NCBI GenBank assembly: GCA_021812845.1
Contig: JAKAML010000139.1
Span: forward strand, 1-5,170
Direction: 5' to 3'
From: Pseudomonadota bacterium
GTDB taxonomy: Bacteria; Pseudomonadota; Alphaproteobacteria; Rhizobiales; Hyphomicrobiaceae
DNA length: 5,170 bases
Below, piece by piece: positions 1-4,933 of the stretch (its first letter is position 1; the number at the start of each line of letters is the position of its first letter). A model generated the notes under the pieces. The model saw only the letters and a list, made by a program, of their open reading frames with translations. It made no database searches and had not been told where the DNA came from. The translations under genes and the position numbers were made by a program.

Positions 1-1
1 A

Positions 2-1138
2 CTCTACCAGAAGGCGTCGATCAAGACCTACACCTCGCTCGCCGCGCTCAACATGGGCCAGGGCATCATCTTCACGCTCGGGCTCACGGTCTGCATGGTG
101 ATGGCGGCGGGCGACGTGATCGCGGGGAGCCGCACCCTCGGCGACTACGCGATGGTGAACATGCTGATGCTCCAGCTCTTCATCCCGCTCAACTTCATGG
201 GCACCATCTACCGCGAGATCAAGCAGGGGCTGACCGACATCGAGCGGATGGCGGAGGTGATGAGCGAGGAGCCCGAGGTCGCGGACCGACCCGGCGCGCG
301 GGATCTGGCGGTTACGGGCGCGGAGATCCGCTTCGAGGACGTGCGCTTCCACTACGATCCGGAGCGCCCGATCCTCGATGGTCTCTCGTTCGCGGTGCCG
401 GCGGGCAAGATGGTGGCGATCGTCGGGCCGTCGGGGGCCGGGAAATCGACGGTCGGCCGCATCCTGCTGCGATTCTACGACGTCGCCGGCGGGCGGGTCG
501 TGATCGACGGCCAGGACATCCGCGACGTCACGCAGAAGTCGCTGCGGGCGGCCATGGGCGTGGTGCCGCAGGACACGGTGCTGTTCAACGACACGATCTT
601 CTACAACATCGCCTACGGCCGGGCCGAGGCGACGGAGGCCGAGGTCCACGAGGCGGCCAAGCTCGCCCAGATCGACGGCTTCATTGCCAGCCTGCCGCAG
701 GGCTACCAGACCATGGTCGGCGAGCGCGGCCTCAAGCTCTCGGGCGGCGAGAAGCAGCGCGTCGCCATCGCAAGGACGATCCTCAAGGGCCCGCCGATCC
801 TGATCCTCGACGAGGCGACGAGCGCGCTCGACAGCCACACGGAGAAGGAGATCCAGGACGCGCTCGACCGCGTGGCGCGGAACCGCACGACGATCGTCAT
901 CGCGCACCGGCTGTCGACGATCGTACACGCCGACGCGATCCTGGTGCTGGAGAAGGGGCGGCTGGTCGAGGAGGGCACACACGCCGAGCTGATCGCGAGG
1001 GACGGGCTCTACGCCTCCCTGTGGAGCCGCCAGCGGCAGGCCGAGAAGGCCCGCGAGGAGCTCGCGCGCACGCTCGAGGAAGCCACCCGCGCCGGGGCGC
1101 TGAGGCCCCAGGACGCGCGCCTCGACGCAACGGCGTGA
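2..1138 (+). CDS. Atm1/HMT1-type ABC exporter, fused permease-ATPase (5' truncated)
   Basis: This is the C-terminal part of an inner-membrane ABC half-transporter that works as a homodimer. Family members export glutathione-linked metal or sulfur compounds. The frame is open to the left edge, 17 codons before the first internal ATG at 53, so about 240 N-terminal residues are probably outside the window. Counting from that ATG, the end of the membrane domain (two hydrophobic segments, about 4-25 and 33-50) leads into a linker and a complete ATPase domain. Tyr101 is the A-loop, GPSGAGKST at 125-133 Walker A, Gln173 the Q-loop, LSGGE at 229-233 the signature, Asp253-Glu254 Walker B and catalytic Glu, and His285 the H-loop. 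An N-x-x-Q just around the ATG and a PLNF...YRE stretch at 45-55 resemble Atm1 family sequence near the glutathione site (from memory). A charged tail of about 30 residues follows the ATPase. The ATPase is intact. The exact substrate is inferred from family only. Confidence 0.93.
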   Translation, partial: LYQKASIKTYTSLAALNMGQGIIFTLGLTVCMVMAAGDVIAGSRTLGDYAMVNMLMLQLFIPLNFMGTIYREIKQGLTDIERMAEVMSEEPEVADRPGARDLAVTGAEIRFEDVRFHYDPERPILDGLSFAVPAGKMVAIVGPSGAGKSTVGRILLRFYDVAGGRVVIDGQDIRDVTQKSLRAAMGVVPQDTVLFNDTIFYNIAYGRAEATEAEVHEAAKLAQIDGFIASLPQGYQTMVGERGLKLSGGEKQRVAIARTILKGPPILILDEATSALDSHTEKEIQDALDRVARNRTTIVIAHRLSTIVHADAILVLEKGRLVEEGTHAELIARDGLYASLWSRQRQAEKAREELARTLEEATRAGALRPQDARLDATA

Positions 1139-1143
1139 GGGGG
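1137..1143 (+). promoter_or_regulatory. Purine-rich ribosome binding site overlapping the ABC gene stop
   Basis: A GAGGGGG run begins inside the TGA stop of the exporter gene and ends two bases before the ATG at 1146. The spacing is short for a Shine-Dalgarno site, but the position supports translational coupling of the two genes and the choice of 1146 as the start. Confidence 0.45.
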
Positions 1144-1145
1144 CG

Positions 1146-1847
1146 ATGTCCGGCGCGCCGCCGCGGTCACCTGTGGCGGCCGTCGTTCACGCGGGGCGCG
1201 TGCTGGCGGCGGTCGCGGGCGCGGCGATCCTCGCGTTGTGGCGGACCGTCAGGCCGCCGCTCCTCGGCCCCATCAACGTCGTCGCCGCGCTCGTGGTTCT
1301 GTTCGAGGAGTGGGGCTGGCGGCCGCTGGCCGAGCTGTTCGGCGTCCTGGCGCGGCTCCGGCTCGTCCGGCGGCTCGAAGTCGTGATCGCGGGGCTGCCG
1401 CCCTACGCGGCCCTGCTGGTCTTCGCGGCGCCGAGCGCCATCCTGCTGCCGGTCAAGCTGCTCGGGCTGTGGCTGCTCGCCAAAGGGCAGGCGCTGATCG
1501 CCGGTGGGATGCTGGTCGGCGCCAAGATCGTCTCGACGGCACTCGTCGCGCGCATCTTCACGCTGACCCGGCCGGCGCTCATGCGGATCGGCTGGTTCGC
1601 CTGGGCCTACGGCAGGTTCGTGCCGTGGAAGGAACGGGTCTTCGCCGAGATCCGCGCCTCGTGGGCGTGGCGCTATGGCCGCATGGTGAAGTCGATCGTG
1701 CGCCACGAGGCGCGGCAGGCATGGGCGCGTGCCCGCCCGCACGTCGTGCGGTGGCGATCGTCGGCGGCGGCGTGGGCGCACACGGCCCTGCTGCGCGCCC
1801 GGCTGGCGGCGCGCAGGATATGGCACGGCTCCGACAGAACCGATTAG
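1146..1847 (+). CDS. Conserved-type membrane protein of unknown function, downstream of ABC exporter
   Basis: A 233-residue protein I cannot assign to a named family. It resembles, from memory, uncharacterised membrane proteins of Hyphomicrobiales. Hydrophobic stretches lie at about 18-32, 43-53, 86-112 and 115-138. The second and third are separated by an amphipathic segment rich in Leu/Arg (66-76), followed by a GLPPYAALL motif at 83-91 that introduces the longest membrane segment. The C-terminal third (about 149-233) is soluble-looking and very basic: many Arg and Trp, few acids, and a WFAWAYGRFVPW stretch at 150-161, suggesting binding to lipid head groups or another acidic surface on the cytoplasmic side. 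The ATG lies 7 bases after the exporter stop, with a purine-rich ribosome site between them, so co-transcription is likely. No catalytic motif is visible. A role accessory to the exporter is possible from position alone. Confidence 0.8.
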   Translation: MSGAPPRSPVAAVVHAGRVLAAVAGAAILALWRTVRPPLLGPINVVAALVVLFEEWGWRPLAELFGVLARLRLVRRLEVVIAGLPPYAALLVFAAPSAILLPVKLLGLWLLAKGQALIAGGMLVGAKIVSTALVARIFTLTRPALMRIGWFAWAYGRFVPWKERVFAEIRASWAWRYGRMVKSIVRHEARQAWARARPHVVRWRSSAAAWAHTALLRARLAARRIWHGSDRTD

Positions 1848-1865
1848 GCCGACACTCCGATCGGG

Positions 1866-1897
1866 CGCGGCGCGTCAGATGGCGCCGCGGCCGGCGC
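1866..1897. terminator. Overlapping GC hairpins between convergent genes, possible terminator
   Basis: Two mutually exclusive perfect stems lie between the convergent stop codons at 1847 and 1907. An 8-bp stem pairs 1866-1873 with 1882-1889. A 6-bp stem with a four-base loop pairs 1882-1887 with 1892-1897. Neither is followed by a T-run on either strand, so this is not a textbook intrinsic terminator. The position between convergent stops is the main argument, and in DNA this GC-rich such stems also arise by chance. Confidence 0.3.
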
Positions 1898-1906
1898 GGC
1901 TGAGGC

Positions 1907-2095
1907 TCAGTAGCGGCTCGCGATCTGGATGTGGCGCTGGGCGTGGCGGGACACGGCGAGGCCTGTAGGCACCATCGAATCGGCCGCCGCCGCCGCGAGG
2001 AAGGTCGCGAGATGCGTGCTCGCCGAGCGCGCGATGTCGGCGGCGCCGATCAGCGTGAGCGCGAGGAAGGCAATACAAAGCGTGTTTCGCAGCAT
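1907..2095 (-). CDS. Possible small secreted protein (62 residues)
   Basis: From the ATG at 2093-2095 the reading frame gives a short basic start (MLRN), a hydrophobic core of about 15 residues (TLCIAFLALTLIGAA) and a small-residue site near 25-27 (ARSAS). That has the form of a Sec signal peptide. The mature part of about 36 residues starts with an Ala-rich helix-like stretch (LATFLAAAAADS) and ends in a His/Arg-rich, Tyr-terminated tail. The same frame stays open upstream to 2257, but that extension is Arg-rich and out of character, so the ATG directly before the signal peptide is the better start. No strong ribosome site precedes it (only GGGT about 6 bases upstream) and no clear promoter is visible. 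It stands alone, convergent with the membrane protein gene. I do not recognise a family. It could be a chance ORF, and the signal-peptide shape is the only positive evidence. Confidence 0.4.
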   Translation of the reverse strand: MLRNTLCIAFLALTLIGAADIARSASTHLATFLAAAAADSMVPTGLAVSRHAQRHIQIASRY

Positions 2096-2416
2096 GGTGT
2101 GACCCGGCGAATGAGAGCTGGCGGCGATGTGAAGCTTGACGCGTTTCCCTGCGACAAAGTGTGCCGAACGCAGGCGATTCCGTCGAGAGCAAATCTGCGG
2201 CTCGCTGTGAAGTCGTCTCGCGATGCACCACGTGGCGCGGACAGGCGTCGCGTTCAATCGCGCTCGCAGCGGCCGACGGCAATGCCATGATCGGAATCGA
2301 TTTGCGGGTCGGCGTCGCGACCGCGAGCCGGCCGGCGGCGTGCCATTTCCGGGTGCGGGAGATTGTGCGCTGCGATCACGCGCGGCGGGCGGACGGCCGG
2401 CGAGCGGCGGCGAACG
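2096..2416. other. Intergenic stretch without a convincing gene
   Basis: All frames here give Arg/Ala-rich translations typical of GC-rich noncoding or antisense DNA. I see no tRNA-like fold. Composition is somewhat less GC-rich between about 2120 and 2310 than in the flanking genes, as expected for a regulatory region. It should hold the promoter of the small minus-strand ORF and the 3' end of the antiporter transcript. The only ordered element inside it is a CCACGTGG palindrome at 2228-2235 within an imperfect 14-bp dyad. No good -35/-10 pair was found. Confidence 0.6.
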
Positions 2417-2427
2417 CTACGCCGGCC
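2395..2427 (-). terminator. GC-rich inverted repeat spanning the antiporter stop codon, possible terminator
   Basis: A perfect 8-bp inverted repeat pairs 2395-2402 with 2420-2427, leaving a 17-base loop that contains the TAG stop of the antiporter gene (2417-2419). One arm is formed by the last codons of the gene. There is no T-run downstream on the minus strand, so intrinsic termination is unproven. It may instead protect the transcript 3' end or be chance. Confidence 0.28.
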
Positions 2428-3433
2428 ACAGCGCGACGAGGTAGGCGCCGTAGGCGGCGAGCAGCACCGCGCCCTCGCGGCGGTCGAGCCGCATCCCGGT
2501 GCGCAGCAGGACCAGCAGGGCCGCGCTCGCGACCAGCATCAGCGGCGCGTCGAAACGCGCGATCTCGACCGGCACCGGCGTCGGCGCGAGAAGCGCCGTC
2601 AGGCCGGCGATGCCGAGCACGTTGTAGATGTTGGAGCCGAGCACGTTGCCGATGGCGACGTCGCCGTGGCCGCGGAATGCCGCGACGAGCGTCGTGACGA
2701 ACTCCGGCATCGAGGTGCCGACCGCGACGATGGTCAGGCCGATGACGCTCTCGGAGATGCCCGCCGCGCGGGCGAGGGCGGTCGCGCTGTCGACGAGCAG
2801 CTTGCCGCCCGCGAGCACCAGTGCGAGGCCGGCGAGCGTGAGCACGATCGCGCCGGCGAGCGAGCCGACGCGGGTCTCGCCGGGCGCGGGCCGGGGACGG
2901 GATCCCCCGGCATGGTGGATCGGGCCGTCGTGCAGCTCCTCGAACGCCTCCGCCTTCTCGTAGGCCGCGGTATGGCCGCCGCCGCCGCCCGTGGTCTCCT
3001 GCCGGTAGGCATAGACGACGTAGGTCGCGAGAACGCCGAGGAAGGCGACGCCGACCGCCGGGACGAGCCCGGAGGTCAGCCCCACGAGCAGCAGCGCCGC
3101 GGCGCTGAACAGCATGACCGCGCCGTCGCGCACCAGCGCGCGCGATCCGATCGCCATCGGCGCGAGGACGGCGCCGAGGCCGAGGATCAGCAGGATGTTG
3201 GAGAGGTTGGAGCCGACGACGTTGCCGACGGCGATGCCCGGCGAGCCCGATCGCGCCGCCTGGACGCTGGTGACGAGCTCGGGCGTCGAGGTGCCGAAGC
3301 CGACGAGCGTGAGGCCGATCAGGATCGGCGACATGCCGAGACGCTCGGCGACGGTGACGGCGCCCCGGACGAGGAGCTCACCGCCGAGAGCGAGCAGGAT
3401 CAGGGCGCCGACGAGGAGGACGAGGTCCGACAT
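2417..3433 (-). CDS. YrbG-like sodium/calcium antiporter (CaCA superfamily)
   Basis: A 338-residue inner-membrane cation exchanger that, by family, moves Ca2+ against Na+ (or H+/K+). It shows both inverted alpha repeats: GFGTSTPELVTS at 45-56 with GNVVGSN at 70-76, and AVGTSMPEFVTT at 237-248 with GNVLGSN at 263-269. Glu52 and Glu244 are the expected ion-binding acids. Length fits the roughly 320-340 residues of bacterial members with ten membrane helices. The loop between the two halves (about 145-188) carries five consecutive Gly, an acidic/His stretch (EELHDGPIHHAGG) and a Pro/Arg-rich end, and is longer and more varied than a minimal linker. The frame is open further upstream to a GTG at 3538. 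I chose the ATG at 3433 because the hydrophobic N-terminal helix begins directly after it, while the upstream extension is a low-complexity Pro/Ser/Gly sequence. Only a weak ribosome site (GCGAG) precedes this ATG. Its 129-base separation from serB suggests its own promoter. Ion specificity cannot be read from the sequence. Confidence 0.93.
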   Translation of the reverse strand: MSDLVLLVGALILLALGGELLVRGAVTVAERLGMSPILIGLTLVGFGTSTPELVTSVQAARSGSPGIAVGNVVGSNLSNILLILGLGAVLAPMAIGSRALVRDGAVMLFSAAALLLVGLTSGLVPAVGVAFLGVLATYVVYAYRQETTGGGGGHTAAYEKAEAFEELHDGPIHHAGGSRPRPAPGETRVGSLAGAIVLTLAGLALVLAGGKLLVDSATALARAAGISESVIGLTIVAVGTSMPEFVTTLVAAFRGHGDVAIGNVLGSNIYNVLGIAGLTALLAPTPVPVEIARFDAPLMLVASAALLVLLRTGMRLDRREGAVLLAAYGAYLVALWPA

Positions 3434-3450
3434 GGCGTGCTCGCTGTGTT

Positions 3451-3490
3451 GGATGGGGGTGGCCGAGGGAAAGGGGCGCGCGGGAGGAGG
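3451..3490 (-). promoter_or_regulatory. C-rich, G-poor leader segment of the antiporter mRNA (rut-like), G4 motif on template strand
   Basis: In the minus-strand transcript these 40 bases contain 26 C, 7 U, 5 G and 2 A by direct count, which is very skewed even for GC-rich DNA. C-rich, G-poor unstructured RNA is the known loading signal for Rho. The complementary plus strand, the transcription template, holds four G-runs (3455-3459, 3467-3469, 3473-3476, 3482-3484) with loops of 7, 3 and 5 bases, which fits the canonical G-quadruplex pattern. The segment ends 17 bases before the antiporter ATG. A regulatory function is inference. Confidence 0.35.
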
Positions 3491-3494
3491 CGGC

Positions 3495-3518
3495 GACGGA
3501 CCGGCAGACGGACCGGCA
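3495..3518. repeat. Perfect 12-bp tandem direct repeat in the antiporter leader
   Basis: GACGGACCGGCA occurs twice head to tail at 3495-3506 and 3507-3518. Each unit contains a near-palindromic CGGACCG core, spaced one helical turn plus about 1.5 bp apart. The repeat lies between the proposed -10 box (3537-3542) and the antiporter ATG, where an operator or a recent slippage duplication would both be plausible. Confidence 0.6.
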
Positions 3519-3536
3519 CCAGGGTCGCCGCTCTTC

Positions 3537-3566
3537 ACTATATCCGCCCCGCGTGGCGGGCGTCAG
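3537..3566 (-). promoter_or_regulatory. Candidate sigma-70-type promoter for the antiporter gene
   Basis: On the minus strand CTGACG (3561-3566) and TATAGT (3537-3542) are separated by 18 bases. Each matches five of six consensus positions (TTGACG-like and TATAAT). The -10 is part of an isolated AT-rich patch in otherwise GC-dense DNA. The -35 contains the TGA stop codon of serB (3563-3565). Transcription would start near 3530, giving a leader of about 97 bases and excluding the upstream GTG at 3538 as a start, which agrees with the ATG at 3433. Confidence 0.38.
3544..3560 (-). terminator. Short hairpin just after serB, weak terminator candidate
   Basis: Immediately after the serB stop, 3544-3548 can pair with 3555-3559 (five GC pairs, six-base loop), or alternatively 3548-3552 with 3556-3560 (five pairs, three-base loop). 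AUAUAG follows in the RNA rather than a U-run, so intrinsic termination would be weak. The hairpin coincides with the spacer of the proposed antiporter promoter. Confidence 0.22.
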
Positions 3567-4492
3567 CGAGTGAATTCGGCCGCGCTGTAGCCTTGCAGGT
3601 GAAGGAGCGCGGTCAGGTCGCCGTGCGCGACGACGGTACTGTTGTCCATCGCCGCGGCGGCCGCGCGCACCTTGGGCTTGGCGCGGAATGCGACGCCGAG
3701 CCCGGCGGCCGAGAGCATGTCGAGGTCGTTGGCGCCGTCGCCGACGGCGAGGGTCAGGGAAGGCGCGAGGCCGAGCTTCCCGGTCAGCCGCGCGAGCGCA
3801 TCGCGCTTGGCGGCGCGGCCGAGAATCGGCCGCGAGACGCGGCCGGTCAGCCGGCCGCCCGCAACCTCGAGGACATTGGCCTGGTGCTCGTCGAAGCCGA
3901 GCCGCGCGGCGACGCGGGCGGTGAACTGGGTGAAGCCGCCGGAGACCAGGGCGCAATAGGCGCCGTGTGCCTTCATGGTCCGGACGAGGGTCTCGGCGCC
4001 GGGCATCAGCGTGATGCGCCCGGCGACCTCGTCGAGGACGCGGGCGTCGAGGCCGGCGAGCATCGCGACGCGCTCCTCGAGGGCGGCCTCGAAATCGAGC
4101 TCGCCGCGCATGGCGCGCTCGGTGATGTCCTCGATGACGTCGCGCTTGCCGATCAGGTCGCCGAGCTCGTCGAGCATCTCCTGCTCGATGACGGTGCTCT
4201 CCATGTCGGCGACGAGCAGCAGCTTGCGGCGGACGGCGATGTCGTCGGCGACGACGGCGAGGTCGAGGGAGGGATCGTCGACGGCGGCGGCGATCGCGCC
4301 GCGAAGCGTGGCCAGGGGGACGTCGTCCGGCGCCGCGAACAGCCATTCATGGACCCGGTCCTCCTCCAGCCAGCGCTCGCCGTGGACGGGGAAGGGCGCA
4401 AGCGCGGCGCGGGCAGCGTCGAGGAGCAGGGGCCGGAGCGCGCGGCCGGGCGGGGCCGACAGGACGAGCGCGCGGCTCAGGGCTTCGGGCAT
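3563..4492 (-). CDS. serB: Phosphoserine phosphatase SerB (HAD family)
   Basis: A cytoplasmic enzyme for the last step of serine biosynthesis, hydrolysing O-phosphoserine to serine and phosphate with Mg2+. The protein is 309 residues, close to E. coli SerB (322). The N-terminal 85 residues or so are a regulatory-type domain with weak sequence identity, and the HAD core follows. Motif I is DMESTVI with nucleophile Asp96, motif II SGGFT at 184-188, motif III Lys229 in AKRDAL, and motif IV GDGANDLD at 251-258 with Asp252 and Asp256 as metal ligands. The usual motif is DxDST; here position 98 is Glu (codon GAG, bases 4199-4201), replacing the general acid/base Asp. The rest of the active-site framework, including the EQEMLDELGDLIG cap start and the ERAMRGELDFEAAL segment, is typical. 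A TTG two codons upstream (4498) is an alternative start; I prefer the ATG. Only a weak GAG-type ribosome site is seen. The toxin gene ends 24 bases upstream on the same strand. Confidence 0.94.
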   Translation of the reverse strand: MPEALSRALVLSAPPGRALRPLLLDAARAALAPFPVHGERWLEEDRVHEWLFAAPDDVPLATLRGAIAAAVDDPSLDLAVVADDIAVRRKLLLVADMESTVIEQEMLDELGDLIGKRDVIEDITERAMRGELDFEAALEERVAMLAGLDARVLDEVAGRITLMPGAETLVRTMKAHGAYCALVSGGFTQFTARVAARLGFDEHQANVLEVAGGRLTGRVSRPILGRAAKRDALARLTGKLGLAPSLTLAVGDGANDLDMLSAAGLGVAFRAKPKVRAAAAAMDNSTVVAHGDLTALLHLQGYSAAEFTR

Positions 4493-4516
4493 TGGCAAGG
4501 GCTCGTCGTCATCGGA

Positions 4517-4933
4517 TCAGTTGGGATCGAGGAGGCCGGCGCCCGCCGAGCGGGCGGCCGCTATAAGGGCGTCGTCGCGGGTGGCGAGCGGCAGGCCGGT
4601 GCGCAGTGCGAGCTCCAGGTATGCGGCATCGTAGAGAGTGAGCCCATGGCGCAGCGCGAGGGGCAGAATCGAGACTTGGACGTCGCCAACCGGAGAGACG
4701 TCGATCGCGAGGTCCAGGTCGCGGATATTGACGAGGGCGATCTCGAACTGGTCTCGCGAGATCCGCGTCTGGCGGAGAAGCATCGCCAAGGCATTGCAGT
4801 ACTCGAGCTGGAAGTGAAACGGAACGAATGCGCCGTCGCGCACGACGATCTCCGCCGCGCGCCGGGTCAGGGCGTTCGCCCGCGATGTCAGATTCCATGG
4901 CAGTGCGACCGAGACATCGACGACGAAGGACAT
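4517..4933 (-). CDS. vapC: VapC-type PIN-domain toxin
   Basis: A 138-residue PIN-domain protein, the usual size for a VapC ribonuclease of a type II toxin-antitoxin pair. Such toxins cleave tRNA, rRNA or other RNA with Mg2+ when free of antitoxin. The acidic catalytic set is complete: Asp6 in VVDVSVALPW, Glu44 in FQLEYCNAL, Asp102 in TLYDAAYLELAL and Asp120 in LATRDDAL. The ATG at 4931-4933 shares its A with the antitoxin TGA (UGAUG arrangement), so translation is probably coupled. The purine-rich end of the antitoxin gene (GAAGGCAAGAAG) can serve as its ribosome site. The frame extends 14 codons further upstream, but that part is antitoxin coding sequence in another frame. Codon choice includes more A/T-ending codons (AAT, ATA, GTT, CTT, TCT) than serB next door, which hints at separate ancestry. 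The RNA target cannot be predicted. Confidence 0.9.
   Translation of the reverse strand: MSFVVDVSVALPWNLTSRANALTRRAAEIVVRDGAFVPFHFQLEYCNALAMLLRQTRISRDQFEIALVNIRDLDLAIDVSPVGDVQVSILPLALRHGLTLYDAAYLELALRTGLPLATRDDALIAAARSAGAGLLDPN

Noticed and set aside
2134..2162. TTGACG on the plus strand as a possible -35 box
   Set aside because: No acceptable -10 at 16-19 bases (AGTGTG-like only) and no plus-strand gene downstream.
2228..2235. CCACGTGG palindrome in an imperfect 14-bp dyad
   Set aside because: Single occurrence, far (about 130 bases) from the nearest start codon and not next to a recognisable promoter; too short to call an operator.
1931..2290. Plus-strand 119-codon ORF in the intergenic stretch
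   Set aside because: Arg/Glu-rich low-complexity translation opposite the better small secreted ORF; no ribosome site or family likeness.
2295..2302. AATCGATT palindrome and nearby small stem (2308-2323 region)
   Set aside because: Eight bases or fewer in each arm, no partner element; chance level.
2096..2416. Possible tRNA or other structured RNA gene
   Set aside because: No cloverleaf, no conserved T-loop sequence and no CCA end found on either strand by eye.
3434..3538. N-terminal extension of the antiporter to GTG 3538
   Set aside because: It adds 35 Pro/Ser/Gly-rich residues before a good hydrophobic first helix, contains the tandem repeat, and would start upstream of the predicted transcript start.
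3378..4346. A 322-codon minus-strand frame overlapping serB
   Set aside because: The translation is almost entirely Arg/Ala/His/Gly and overlaps the conserved SerB frame; it is a frame shadow.
4478..4512. Mini-ORF of 11 codons starting at ATG 4512 between vapC and serB
   Set aside because: Out of frame with serB and overlapping its start; a leader-peptide role cannot be supported as there is no attenuator-like hairpin or codon bias.
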